Source: Bacteroidaceae bacterium
GTDB lineage: Bacteria; Bacteroidota; Bacteroidia; Bacteroidales; Bacteroidaceae
Direction: 5' to 3'
Length of the DNA stretch: 28,600 bases
Assembly: GCA_021443405.1 (NCBI GenBank)
Contig: JABUUA010000027.1
Location: 1 to 28,600 of the forward strand
Shown: positions 8,386 through 16,085 of the stretch, one piece after another
How the letters are laid out: every line of letters begins with the position of its first letter
How positions within the stretch are numbered: the first letter of the stretch is position 1
Made by a program: the position numbers and the translations under genes
The notes under the pieces: generated by a model
Told to the model about the DNA's origin: nothing
Database searches by the model: none
The model's input: only the letters and a program-made list of their open reading frames with translations

Positions 8386-9479
8386 AATCCAATCTCGCCG
8401 CTGCCGTAACAAATGCGGTGGTCGGCATCGTAGATGCAACCGAACTGACCGGGCGCGATGCCTTGGATGGGCTCGTCGCTGTGGATGTGGTAGCCTTTCT
8501 CGTCGAGCGTGATAAAGCCCGGCAGGAAGTGATCGACGTGACGAATCTTGAATTGTATGGGTATGTCTGTGGGGGCTTCGTGCCAAGGATTGGCGGTGAT
8601 GAAGTGCAAGTCCGCCAGGCGGAAATCGTGCCCGTACTGCAAATCGGTGTCCCAACCGCGGGCAACGAACACGATGTTCTTGCGCACATTCTTCTTCACC
8701 ACGAACCACGGACCGCCACTCAAGCCCAGACCCTTGCGCTGACCGATGGTGTGGAACCAGTAGCCGCGGTGGCGGCCGACCACTTTTCCCGTCTCAATGT
8801 CGATGATGCGTCCCTCTTGTTCTCCGAGGAACTTGCGCAGAAAGTCGTTGTAATTTATCTTGCCCAAAAAGCAGATTCCCTGTGAATCTCGGCGCCGTGC
8901 CGAGGGCAGATGCGCATCGAGGGCAATCTGCCGCACTTCCTCCTTCATCAGATGTCCGATGGGGAAGATGGTGTGGCGCAGTTGTTCGTAGGTGAGCTGG
9001 GCGAGGAAGTCGGTCTGGTCCTTCACGGGGTCCTTGGCAGTGCCCAGCCACACAAGTCCGTCCTTCTCTACGGTGGTGGCGTAGTGTCCCGTGGCGCAGC
9101 GGTCGTAGTGCCGGCCGATGAGTTCCTCGAAAGCGCCGAACTTGATGAGACGATTGCACATCACGTCGGGGTTCGGCGTGAGTCCCTGCTTCACGCGCTC
9201 GATGGCATAGCCCACCACGCGCTCCCAATATTCCTTCTGCAAGTCGGTGACCTCGAGGCGAAGTCCGTATTTCCGGGCCGTGGCGCGCGAGCGTTAGATG
9301 TCCTCCTCCGCCGAGCACGACGAATCTTCTCCCTCCATACCTATTTTAATATAGTGAAGGTCGGGCTTGATTCCCTGCTCGCACAACTGGTGGACAACCA
9401 CGGCGCTGTCCACGCCGCCCGAGATAAGAACGGCCACGGAACTGGTGGGAATGAAGGGAGTTAGCGGAGAAACGTCCAT
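8382..9479 (-). pseudogene. mnmA: mnmA, tRNA 2-thiouridylase, interrupted by an in-frame TAA
   Basis: Reading the minus strand from the ATG at 9479 gives a normal MnmA N-terminus with the PP-loop ISGGVDSAVV and then CSAEEDI. Codon 62 is TAA (9294-9296). The same frame continues without a shift through ATARKYGLRLEVTDLQKEYW to the end. The downstream part contains PNPDVMCNRLIKFGAF and SQGICFLGK, the two catalytic cysteines of MnmA. The total of about 365 codons is the usual family length. MnmA thiolates U34 of the Lys, Glu and Gln tRNAs. The simplest reading is a single-base nonsense change, for example GAA or CAA to TAA, making a pseudogene. A sequencing error is equally possible. Internal restart would give a protein without its ATP-binding motif. 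The start overlaps the NigD-like gene by 19 bases. Confidence 0.85.
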
Positions 9480-10093
9480 GTCGTAGGGCCGTTGAAGGTT
9501 TGAATCGTGAGGGTGACGGTATCGACGTCCATTTCTTCCCAGGCAATCGACGCGAAGACGTCGTCGCTGTACGACTGCGGGTCGTTGCCCTGGCGGTGAT
9601 GGAGTTGCAGGAACTTATGGTTGTCGGTGGAGTCGAGTCGGGCGTAACCATAGTAATGCCGCCCTCCTTGTGTCTTGGGCGCAAGGTGGAGGTTGATGTA
9701 GCGCGGCGTGCTCCATGCGCTGACCACGTTCACCGCGTCGCGCTTGACCTTGATGGTGCTGTCGCCCAACAGGTAAGCCGACTTGAAACTATAGAGCGTC
9801 GCCCGGTCGCCGTCGAGGGTGTAGCCGTAAAGGCCGCGGTAGATGGCGTTGGGTTGCAAGTCGGTCTGCGGTGTGGTGAAAGTAAATTGGCGCTGGTCGT
9901 CCGTCACCAAGGTGGTGAGACGTCCTTGTGCGTCGGTCACGCCGTCGGCCAGTTCGCTCACAATGCTGGGGTAAGGTTCCTCGCTGTTACAGGCCGCGAG
10001 CAGGACGACGACTGCGGAAAGCATCGCCGTCAGCAGCCGACGCGGGAGTCTTCGCGGGCGGAACTGGGGGAAAGGAACGTTCGGATGAATCAT
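9461..10093 (-). CDS. NigD-like lipoprotein
   Basis: This 210-residue protein has an N-terminal basic and hydrophobic stretch ending in the lipobox LAAC (Cys35), so it should be lipid-anchored in the envelope. The mature part reads PYPSIVSELADGVTDAQGRL and then LVTDDQ, NAIYRGLYGY and YINLHLAPKTQG. This is the conserved layout of NigD-like proteins (N-terminal OB-like domain plus C-terminal beta domain) found throughout Bacteroidota. NigD was named from a bacteriocin-associated locus, but most family members have no known role, and no bacteriocin gene is visible nearby. It follows the acyltransferase by 50 bases and overlaps the start of mnmA, suggesting cotranscription. Confidence 0.75.
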   Translation of the reverse strand: MIHPNVPFPQFRPRRLPRRLLTAMLSAVVVLLAACNSEEPYPSIVSELADGVTDAQGRLTTLVTDDQRQFTFTTPQTDLQPNAIYRGLYGYTLDGDRATLYSFKSAYLLGDSTIKVKRDAVNVVSAWSTPRYINLHLAPKTQGGRHYYGYARLDSTDNHKFLQLHHRQGNDPQSYSDDVFASIAWEEMDVDTVTLTIQTFNGPTTWTFLR

Positions 10094-10143
10094 GGTTACG
10101 CGCTTGATGGGTGCAAGTTGTCGTGCCGAGGTCGGTTCGACGC

Positions 10144-11301
10144 TTAGGCTTCGCTCTTCTCTTTATTAAGCACCGGGTTGGCATACATCGTGAGAATGCA
10201 CTGGCGCAGGAAGGCGACGTCCTTGTTTTCCAAGTCTATCAGGTCGATGCGACTCTGCAGATACTGCTCAAACGTCTGCTTGTCCTTGTCGGTGTAATGG
10301 GCCGCGTGCGCGGTGTCGCCCGCCAGCAAGTCGGCAGCCACATAGTTGCCGGGGTAGAGACGATAGTGGCTGTGTATGGCGCGGTCCATGCGCTCGGCCA
10401 CCGACTTAAAGACCGTGGTGCGGGGTTCATCGGCCAGTTCGTCAATCCATGTATTGATGGGTTCGGCCATTTCATAGTGCACGTGGCCCTTCTTGCCGAG
10501 GATGCCCACCTTCATGTTCTCGAGGTCGTCCTGCTTACTCTTCTTCCACCGCGGGTCGTCGCGCTTGAGTTGGAACTCCTTCGCCTTGAGATAGTCGCAG
10601 GGGTCATACTCGTAACTGATGGTGAGCGGCACGATGTTCAGTTCGCGCAGACTGTCGATGGGACTGCCTTCCTTGCCCATGGCCAGCATCTTGAGCACGG
10701 CTTCCTGGGTGTGGTCGCTCGAGTCCTTGGCGCGTCCTTCGCGCTGGGCGAGCCACATATTAGCATGTTTCTCGGTGAGGGCATAGTGGATGTAGCGGCT
10801 CATGAGTTGTGAACTGGCCAGCAGTTCGCGCGGAGAAAGACCGCGACGAACGATGAACGTGCGGTTGAGGCGGGCAAGTGTCCGTATCCACGAATAGATG
10901 AGCAGGTTGTCGCCTATGCCTATCTCCACCGTCTCCTCAAAGCCGTTCTCGATGAGTTGATAGGAGAGCATGGCGCTGTCGAGCACAATGTCGCGGTGAT
11001 TCGATATATAGGAATAGCGGGCGGCGCCCTTTTCCACGTTGCTGCAGTCGAAGGTGTGTCCGGTGGAACATTTGCGGAAAATGTAGCCGACCACGGGATT
11101 CATGAAGCGCTTTTGAAAGCCCAGCACGCTGTTCACACCTATAAAACCGATGCGGATGATGCCGTTGCGCAGTCCCTTGGGAAGCCAGGGCATGAGGCCT
11201 TTCATCAGGGCGTTGAACTGGCGGTCGTTCAGCAAATCGTTGACGGCCTGCTTTACTTCGTCGTCGTTGTACGGGCGGATGGAATCGAATTCGTTGCTCA
11301 T
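10144..11301 (-). CDS. PlsC/GPAT-like glycerolipid acyltransferase
   Basis: This 385-residue protein has acyltransferase motifs in order: SNHRDIVLDSA at about 100-110, FIVRRGLSPREL near 168, WLAQREGRAKDSS near 209, and ELNIVPLTISYEY near 245. These correspond to blocks I-IV of the glycerol-phosphate/1-acylglycerol-phosphate acyltransferase superfamily that builds phosphatidic acid at the membrane. Block I has five residues between H102 and D108 instead of the usual four. D104 or D108 may act, and this cannot be settled here. It is longer than typical PlsC (about 240) and shorter than PlsB (about 800), which fits the Bacteroidota group usually annotated as 1-acyl-sn-glycerol-3-phosphate acyltransferase. 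It lies 43 bases downstream of ddl. Confidence 0.78.
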   Translation of the reverse strand: MSNEFDSIRPYNDDEVKQAVNDLLNDRQFNALMKGLMPWLPKGLRNGIIRIGFIGVNSVLGFQKRFMNPVVGYIFRKCSTGHTFDCSNVEKGAARYSYISNHRDIVLDSAMLSYQLIENGFEETVEIGIGDNLLIYSWIRTLARLNRTFIVRRGLSPRELLASSQLMSRYIHYALTEKHANMWLAQREGRAKDSSDHTQEAVLKMLAMGKEGSPIDSLRELNIVPLTISYEYDPCDYLKAKEFQLKRDDPRWKKSKQDDLENMKVGILGKKGHVHYEMAEPINTWIDELADEPRTTVFKSVAERMDRAIHSHYRLYPGNYVAADLLAGDTAHAAHYTDKDKQTFEQYLQSRIDLIDLENKDVAFLRQCILTMYANPVLNKEKSEA

Positions 11302-11344
11302 AACAGTGCGGTTTTGTGCTCGGCGCGTTGTGGCCGAGGCGGGG

Positions 11345-12337
11345 TTAACGGTTCTCTATGATGTCGGTCATCACCTCTTTTATGTCCAGATGGGCGGCTT
11401 TCACCTGTTGCGGGATGAAACTCGTGGCGGTCATGCCCGGCGTAGTGTTAATCTCGAGCAGATTGATGACCTCGCCTTCGGTGATGATGTAGTCGATGCG
11501 GATGATGCCGTGACAGCCCAACAGGTCATAAATCATGGAAGTGAGTTGCTGCACACGTTCGGTCAGTCGGTCCGAGATGCGGGCGGGCGTGATTTCCTGC
11601 ACCTCGCCGTTGTACTTGGCGTCGTAGTCGAAAAACTCGTTGGCGGGCACAACTTCGGTGATGGGGAACACCACTTGTTTGGTCTTTGTCTTATAGCAGC
11701 CGCAGGTGATTTCCGTACCTTTCATGAAAGCCTCCACCATCACGTCGGCGCCTTCCTTGAGCGCGGCGTCGATGGCAGGGCGAAGTGCGGCGGCCTCCTT
11801 CACTTTGAAAGTGCCGAACGACGAGCCGCCCGAGGCGGGTTTCACGAAGCAAGGGAGTCCGATGCGCGAGACAATGTCGTCGTCGCTCACTTCGTGGTCG
11901 TAGCCTCGCTTGATGAGCAAGCTCTCGGCCACCCGAACACCCAGCGAGCGCATATAGTTGTTGCAAACGAATTTATCGTAGGTGAGGGCCTCCACCATCA
12001 CATTACAAGTGGAGTAGGGCATGCCGATGAGATCGAAATAACCTTGCAGCACGCCGTTCTCGCCCGGAGCTCCGTGGATGGTGATGTAGGCGTAGGAAGG
12101 GCGCACACGCACTTTCCCGTCCATGAACGAAAAGTCGTTGCGGTCCACAGGTGCTAACTCGCCGCTGTCGAGACGGGCATGCCACTGGCCGTTGTGTATT
12201 TCTATCAGATAAGGCTCGTACAGAGTCTTGTCGAGGAACGACTCGATGCCGGCGGCTGAGCGCATGCTGACATCGTGCTCGGAGGTGTCGCCTCCGCAAA
12301 CAATCGCAATGATGCGTTTCAAATTTTCTTTCTCCAT
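11345..12337 (-). CDS. ddl: D-alanine--D-alanine ligase
   Basis: This 330-residue ATP-grasp enzyme joins two D-alanines for the peptidoglycan stem peptide. Diagnostic segments are IIAIVCGGDTSEHDVSMRSA at the N-terminus, IHGAPGENGVLQGYFDLIG (substrate loop), LPCFVKPASGGSSFGTFKV (ATP-binding loop), and GIIRIDYI followed by LLEINTTPGMT (metal-binding Glu/Asn region). Length is normal for Bacteroidota Ddl. Its start overlaps the end of the RluD-type gene by 19 bases, so translational coupling is likely. Grouping with a PASTA-domain protein two genes upstream fits a cell-wall theme. Confidence 0.95.
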   Translation of the reverse strand: MEKENLKRIIAIVCGGDTSEHDVSMRSAAGIESFLDKTLYEPYLIEIHNGQWHARLDSGELAPVDRNDFSFMDGKVRVRPSYAYITIHGAPGENGVLQGYFDLIGMPYSTCNVMVEALTYDKFVCNNYMRSLGVRVAESLLIKRGYDHEVSDDDIVSRIGLPCFVKPASGGSSFGTFKVKEAAALRPAIDAALKEGADVMVEAFMKGTEITCGCYKTKTKQVVFPITEVVPANEFFDYDAKYNGEVQEITPARISDRLTERVQQLTSMIYDLLGCHGIIRIDYIITEGEVINLLEINTTPGMTATSFIPQQVKAAHLDIKEVMTDIIENR

Positions 12338-13389
12338 TTATCTAACAGTGCCGACATATCGGCGGGTAATTCCGTGGTAAAAAACAGTTGTTCGCCGGTG
12401 CGAGGATGCTCGAATCCCAGCGTGCGGGCGTGCAGAGCCTGCCGCGGGCAGAGGGCGAAGCAGTTGTTGATGAAGGCGCGGTACGAACTGCTCTGGTCGC
12501 CGCGCAGTATTTGTTCGCCACCGTAGCGCTCATCGTTGAAGAGCGTGTGGCCGATGTGTTTCATGTGGACTCGTATTTGATGCGTCCGGCCCGTCTCGAG
12601 TTGGCACTCCACCAAACTTACGGCGCCGTAGCGCTCCAGCACTCGGTAGTGTGTTACAGCGTGCTTCCCCACTTCGCTGTCGGGCGGGAACACGGCCATC
12701 TGCAGGCGGTCTTTGGGGTTGCGGGCAATGTTTCCTTCAATGACGCCCTCGTCTTCGGTGAAGTTTCCCCACACCAGGGCGTTGTATTGTCGGCGGGTGG
12801 AGTGCACGAAGAACTGGTGGCAGAGGTGTGTCTTCGCTTCGGGCGTCTTGGCGATGACCAGCAGTCCGCTCGTGTCCTTGTCGATGCGGTGCACCAGTCC
12901 TACGGTCGGGTCGTTGGGGTCGAAGCGAGGGTCGTCCTTCAAATACCATGCGAGTGCATTCACAAGTGTTCCTGAGAAGTTGCCGCAGCCCGGATGAACC
13001 ACCAGTCCTGCGGGCTTGTTGACCACCAGTAAATCGGCGTCCTCGAACACCACGTCCAGTGGAATGTCCTCGGGAATTATCTCCCAGTCGCGCTTGGGAC
13101 GGTCGAGCATCAGGGTCACCACGTCGAGAGGCTTCACCTTGTAATTGCTCTTCACGGGCTTCCCGTTCACTTGAATGAAGCCCGCCTCGGCGGCTTTCTG
13201 TATGCGGTTGCGGCTGGTCCCCGGCAGATGGTCGATAAGAAAGCGGTCCACGCGCAGGGGGTTCTGCCCGCGGTCGGCTGTCACGCGGCGGTGCTCATAC
13301 AGTCCTTCGCCGCTCTCGCCGTCTTCCTCGTCGTCCAGAACGTCCAGTTCCAGGTCGTCGGGGAGTTGCTCGTCAATCGGTGAAATCAT
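12319..13389 (-). CDS. rluD: RluA/RluD-family 23S rRNA pseudouridine synthase
   Basis: This 356-residue protein starts at the ATG at 13389, which begins MISPIDEQLP; the frame stays open further upstream, but that region codes the PASTA protein in another frame. An acidic N-terminal stretch (about 6-29) precedes an S4-like RNA-binding domain (about 43-95, RVDRFLIDHLPGTSRNRIQK). The catalytic domain contains LVVNKPAGLVVHPG and HRIDKDTSGL with catalytic D170, then ETGRTHQIRVHMKHIGH. These are the RluA-family motifs. Substrate choice among RluA, RluC and RluD types is inferred from the S4 domain. The gene overlaps the PASTA gene by 17 bases and ddl by 19. Confidence 0.9.
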   Translation of the reverse strand: MISPIDEQLPDDLELDVLDDEEDGESGEGLYEHRRVTADRGQNPLRVDRFLIDHLPGTSRNRIQKAAEAGFIQVNGKPVKSNYKVKPLDVVTLMLDRPKRDWEIIPEDIPLDVVFEDADLLVVNKPAGLVVHPGCGNFSGTLVNALAWYLKDDPRFDPNDPTVGLVHRIDKDTSGLLVIAKTPEAKTHLCHQFFVHSTRRQYNALVWGNFTEDEGVIEGNIARNPKDRLQMAVFPPDSEVGKHAVTHYRVLERYGAVSLVECQLETGRTHQIRVHMKHIGHTLFNDERYGGEQILRGDQSSSYRAFINNCFALCPRQALHARTLGFEHPRTGEQLFFTTELPADMSALLDKWRKKI

Positions 13390-13984
13390 AGTCCATTTCG
13401 ATGAAGCCTTCGTTGTTGAACTCCATGCTGTCGGCATCTTCGCTATAGCCGCTCCCCACTTGCAGAATAAGATTTGCGCCCGAGGGAACACGGTCGCCTG
13501 CATACACTTGTCGGCCTTGGCACTTCACGCCGTACACCCAATCTTTGTCGCCGTCGATTTCCTCCACGGTCGTGCGGAAGCCCAATACGCTGAGTCGGTC
13601 TTGAGCCTCGCGCACCGAGCAGTTGTCGGCGATGTCGGGCATGAGCACGCTCTGCTCGTGACGTGAATTGATGGTGAGTTCGATGGTGCGGCCGGCTTTC
13701 ACGTGTCCTCCGCTGGCGGGACGTTGCATGAGCACTGCGCCCGTGGGCTTCGTGCGGTCGTGTATGCTGTCCACCACCTCAGCCGTCAGTCCTTGCCGTT
13801 CCAGCTCGTAGATGGCGTCGGCGTACAGGCGTCCCGTCACGTCGGGAATCTCTATTTCCTCCCCGTGGTGCGTGTATTCCGCCAAGCCATACCACACTCC
13901 AGCTAGCAACAGTGTCGCCACCAGTGCCATGGCGAGCAGGTTGCCCCACACCATAGGACTCCAGAATTTGCGTAATACAGACAT
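13373..13984 (-). CDS. Membrane-anchored PASTA-domain protein
   Basis: This 203-residue protein has one N-terminal transmembrane segment (about 13-34) and two PASTA repeats. The first (about 45-108) starts IEIPDVTGRLYADAIYELE and ends with GRTIELTINS. The second (about 113-180) starts VLMPDIADNCSVREAQDRL and ends SGANLILQVG. PASTA domains bind muropeptide or beta-lactam-like ligands in Ser/Thr kinases and penicillin-binding proteins; here no kinase or transpeptidase domain is attached. The acidic C-terminal tail overlaps the start of the pseudouridine synthase gene. It is the first gene of the minus-strand operon that includes ddl, so a periplasmic, wall-related role is inferred. Confidence 0.85.
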   Translation of the reverse strand: MSVLRKFWSPMVWGNLLAMALVATLLLAGVWYGLAEYTHHGEEIEIPDVTGRLYADAIYELERQGLTAEVVDSIHDRTKPTGAVLMQRPASGGHVKAGRTIELTINSRHEQSVLMPDIADNCSVREAQDRLSVLGFRTTVEEIDGDKDWVYGVKCQGRQVYAGDRVPSGANLILQVGSGYSEDADSMEFNNEGFIEMDYDFTD

Positions 13985-14007
13985 ACCTTATTAATATAAT
14001 ATGCTCG

Positions 14008-14015
14008 CAAAAGTA
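14008..14015 (-). promoter_or_regulatory. -7 element of the PASTA-rluD-ddl operon
   Basis: On the minus strand TACTTTTG at 14008-14015 matches TAnnTTTG, 23 bases before the start codon at 13984. No convincing -33 element was seen at the expected distance. Confidence 0.55.
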
Positions 14016-14070
14016 CAAAAAATATATGAGATTTGCACCGCGGCTCCTGATAAATTGCTCGGAAGGGCAC

Positions 14071-14101
14071 AAAAAAAGGACTCCAACTTGCGTGGAGTCC
14101 T
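14071..14101 (-). terminator. Rho-independent terminator of rpmH
   Basis: On the minus strand AGGACTCCA (complement of 14093-14101) pairs with TGGAGTCCT (complement of 14077-14085) as a perfect 9-bp stem with a 7-base loop, followed by a run of T (complement of the A tract at 14071-14077). It lies 25 bases after the rpmH stop. Confidence 0.9.
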
Positions 14102-14126
14102 GTACGATTCAGAAGCACAACGTGGT

Positions 14127-14285
14127 TTACTTCTTGCCGTGAACCTCGTCAGAAACGGTGAGTTTCTTGCGACCCTTGGCGCGACGAGATGCCAGCACGC
14201 GACGGCCGTTGGCAGTAGCCATGCGCTGACGGAAACCATGCTTGTTGTTTCTTCTCCTGTTGTGGGGCTGGAATGTTCTTTTCAT
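14127..14285 (-). CDS. rpmH: 50S ribosomal protein L34
   Basis: A 52-residue basic protein reads MKRTFQPHNRRRNNKHGFR, continuing with QRMATANGRRVLASRRAKGR. This is the unmistakable L34 sequence. The C-terminal extension KKLTVSDEVHGKK is slightly longer than in E. coli (46 residues), which is common in Bacteroidota. It is monocistronic, with its own promoter and a strong terminator. In many bacteria rpmH sits by dnaA and rnpA; here it is next to efp instead. Confidence 0.97.
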   Translation of the reverse strand: MKRTFQPHNRRRNNKHGFRQRMATANGRRVLASRRAKGRKKLTVSDEVHGKK

Positions 14286-14316
14286 CTTTATATTGCTTTT
14301 TGTTATTTTCGGAGTG

Positions 14317-14348
14317 CAAAATTAAGCACTTTTTTTGAAACTTGCAAA
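14317..14348 (-). promoter_or_regulatory. rpmH promoter
   Basis: On the minus strand TAATTTTG (14317-14324) matches TAnnTTTG, and TTTG (complement of CAAA at 14345-14348) lies 20 bases upstream as the -33 element. It points at the rpmH start at 14285. Confidence 0.75.
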
Positions 14349-14364
14349 TTTTTCCTTAACTTTG
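14334..14364 (+). promoter_or_regulatory. efp promoter
   Basis: TAACTTTG at 14357-14364 matches the -7 element and TTTG at 14334-14337 lies 19 bases upstream as the -33 element. The efp start codon is 38 bases downstream. This promoter interlocks with the divergent rpmH promoter. Confidence 0.75.
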
Positions 14365-14402
14365 CACCCGAAATCAGTAATAATCTAACAAATAAGACTT
14401 TT

Positions 14403-14969
14403 ATGATTAACTCACAAGACATCAAGAAGGGCACCTGCATCCGCATGGATGGCAAGCTCTACTTCTGCATCGACTTCCTGCATCGTAAGCCCGGTAAGGG
14501 CAACACCATCATGAACGTGACCCTCAAGGATGTGGTCAACGGTGGTGTGTTGGAGCGTCGCTTCAACATCGGCGAAAAGCTGGAGGACGTTCGCGTGGAG
14601 CGTCGCCCCTATCAGTACTTGTATATGGAGGGCACCGATTACATCTTCATGAACAACGAAACCTTCGAGCAGATTCCCATCCCCGCCGACCTAATCACCG
14701 GCGTTGCCTTTATGAAGGAAGGTCAGAACGTGGAGGTAGTCACCGACGCCAGCACAGAGACCGTGCTCTACGCCGAGTTGCCCGCCAAGGTTCACCTCGC
14801 CATCTCTTGGACCGAGCCCGGTCTGAAGGGCGACACCGCCACCAACACGCTGAAGCCTGCCAAGGTGGAGACCGGTGCTGAGATTCGCGTGCCTCTGTTC
14901 ATCAACGAGGGCGAAATCGTGGAGGTTGACACTCGCGACGGCAGTTATCTGGGCCGTGTGAAGGCATAA
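14403..14969 (+). CDS. efp: Elongation factor P
   Basis: This 188-residue protein starts at the ATG at 14403 (MINSQDIKKGTCIRMDG), directly after the promoter; the longer open frame upstream is antisense to rpmH. The three-domain EF-P fold is recognisable. The KOW-like domain I carries the loop HRKPGKGNT with K32 at the tip, the position that is beta-lysylated in E. coli. Domain II holds GTDYIFMNNETFEQ, and the C-terminal signature is KPAKVETGAEIRVPLFINEG. EF-P relieves ribosome stalling at polyproline. No modification enzyme is visible in this window. Confidence 0.96.
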   Translation: MINSQDIKKGTCIRMDGKLYFCIDFLHRKPGKGNTIMNVTLKDVVNGGVLERRFNIGEKLEDVRVERRPYQYLYMEGTDYIFMNNETFEQIPIPADLITGVAFMKEGQNVEVVTDASTETVLYAELPAKVHLAISWTEPGLKGDTATNTLKPAKVETGAEIRVPLFINEGEIVEVDTRDGSYLGRVKA

Positions 14970-14987
14970 TTGCGCGAGAAACTTCAT

Positions 14988-15035
14988 AAAAAAGCGAATA
15001 ATGAGGCAGCGACGCCTTGTTGTTCGCTTTTTTTT
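14988..15035 (+). terminator. Rho-independent terminator of efp
   Basis: AAAAAAGCGAA (14988-14998) pairs with the complementary TTCGCTTTTTT at 15023-15033, part of a longer T run (15028-15035). An inner GGC/GCC pairing sits in the loop. It begins 18 bases after the efp stop. The A tract and T tract make it potentially bidirectional. Confidence 0.75.
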
Positions 15036-15065
15036 GTAACTTCGCATAGGAAAAAGCAAACGGCT

Positions 15066-16085
15066 ATGAAGTATTCTTTTATTATTCCCGTCTTCAATCG
15101 TCCCGACGAGGTCGATGAGTTGCTGGAGAGTCTCACCCACCAGACGCAGGCCGACTTCGAGGTCGTGGTGGTGGAGGACGGCAGCTCCCTGCCTTGCAAG
15201 ACGGTGGTGGAACGCTATGCCGACCGCCTCGCCATTCGCTACTTCGACAAGCCCAACAGCGGTCCCGGCCAGAGTCGCAACTACGGCGCCGAGCGGGCCG
15301 AGGGCGAATACCTCATCGTGCTCGACAGCGACTGTGTGCTGCCTCCCGGCTATCTGCAGGCCGTGGACGACGAACTGACGGCCCGTCCCTGCGAGGCGTT
15401 CGGCGGTCCCGACCGTGCTCACGAGAGTTTCTCGCCCACGCAGAAGTCCATCAACTATTCCATGACCTCGTTCTTCACTACGGGAGGCATCCGCGGTGGC
15501 AAGAAGAAACTCGACAAGTTCTATCCGCGTTCCTTCAACATGGGCATCCGCGCCGACCTCTACCGCCAGCTGGACGGCTTCAGTGCCATGCGCTTTGGCG
15601 AGGACATCGACTTCTCCATCCGCATCTTCAAGAGCGGCGCCCGCTGCCGTCTGTTCCCCGAGGCGTGGGTGTGGCACAAGCGCCGCACCGACTTCCGCAA
15701 GTTCTTCCGCCAGGTCCACAACAGCGGCATCGCCCGCATCAATCTGCTCAAGCGCCACCCCGGCAGCATGAAGTTGGTGCACATGCTCCCGGCGGCTTTC
15801 ACCGTGGTCACCTTTGCGTTGCTGTTCTGCGCCCTTGTCAGTCTCGCGGTGTGGGGCGTTTCCGCCGCGCTGCTTTTCTTGTCGCCGTTGTTGCTCTACG
15901 CGCTTCTCGTGTGCATCGACAGCGCTGTGCGCAACCGCTCCCTGTGGATAGGACTGCTCTCCATTCGCGCCTCGTTCACCCAGTTGATAGGCTATGGAAC
16001 GGGCTTCCTGCGAGCGTGGTGGCTGTGCTGCATCTGCGGGCGCAACGAAGAGTTACAGGCTTTCAAGGAAAATTTCTATGCCTGA
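15066..16085 (+). CDS. Membrane-associated family 2 glycosyltransferase
   Basis: This 339-residue protein begins MKYSFIIPVFNRPDEVDELL, the classic GT2 (GT-A fold) start. It has VVVVEDGSS near 38-46, the metal-binding DSD (D87-D89) in IVLDSDCVLPPGY, and GEDIDFSIRIF (acceptor-side catalytic region) near 178-188. After residue about 235 it has two or three hydrophobic segments, placing the C-terminus in the inner membrane. Sugar donor and acceptor cannot be predicted. A single-mismatch -7 element (TAACTTCG, 15037-15044) precedes it. Its TGA overlaps the radC start by 8 bases. A role in envelope glycan synthesis is inferred. Confidence 0.88.
   Translation: MKYSFIIPVFNRPDEVDELLESLTHQTQADFEVVVVEDGSSLPCKTVVERYADRLAIRYFDKPNSGPGQSRNYGAERAEGEYLIVLDSDCVLPPGYLQAVDDELTARPCEAFGGPDRAHESFSPTQKSINYSMTSFFTTGGIRGGKKKLDKFYPRSFNMGIRADLYRQLDGFSAMRFGEDIDFSIRIFKSGARCRLFPEAWVWHKRRTDFRKFFRQVHNSGIARINLLKRHPGSMKLVHMLPAAFTVVTFALLFCALVSLAVWGVSAALLFLSPLLLYALLVCIDSAVRNRSLWIGLLSIRASFTQLIGYGTGFLRAWWLCCICGRNEELQAFKENFYA

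Noticed and set aside
8343..8885. Plus-strand frame of 180 codons over the end of mnmA and the tandem repeat
   Set aside because: Antisense to well-conserved MnmA sequence; starts within the 22-bp repeat and shows no family similarity.
9461..10093. NigD-like gene as evidence of a bacteriocin immunity locus
   Set aside because: NigD-like lipoproteins are widespread in Bacteroidota without bacteriocin genes, and none is visible in the neighbourhood.
13390..13503. N-terminal extension of the RluD-type protein
   Set aside because: This part is the PASTA gene in another frame and shows no S4 or synthase similarity; the start at 13389 gives a normal length.
14001..14402. N-terminal extension of EF-P through an upstream open frame
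   Set aside because: It runs antisense to rpmH and across the promoter region; the normal EF-P N-terminus begins at 14403.
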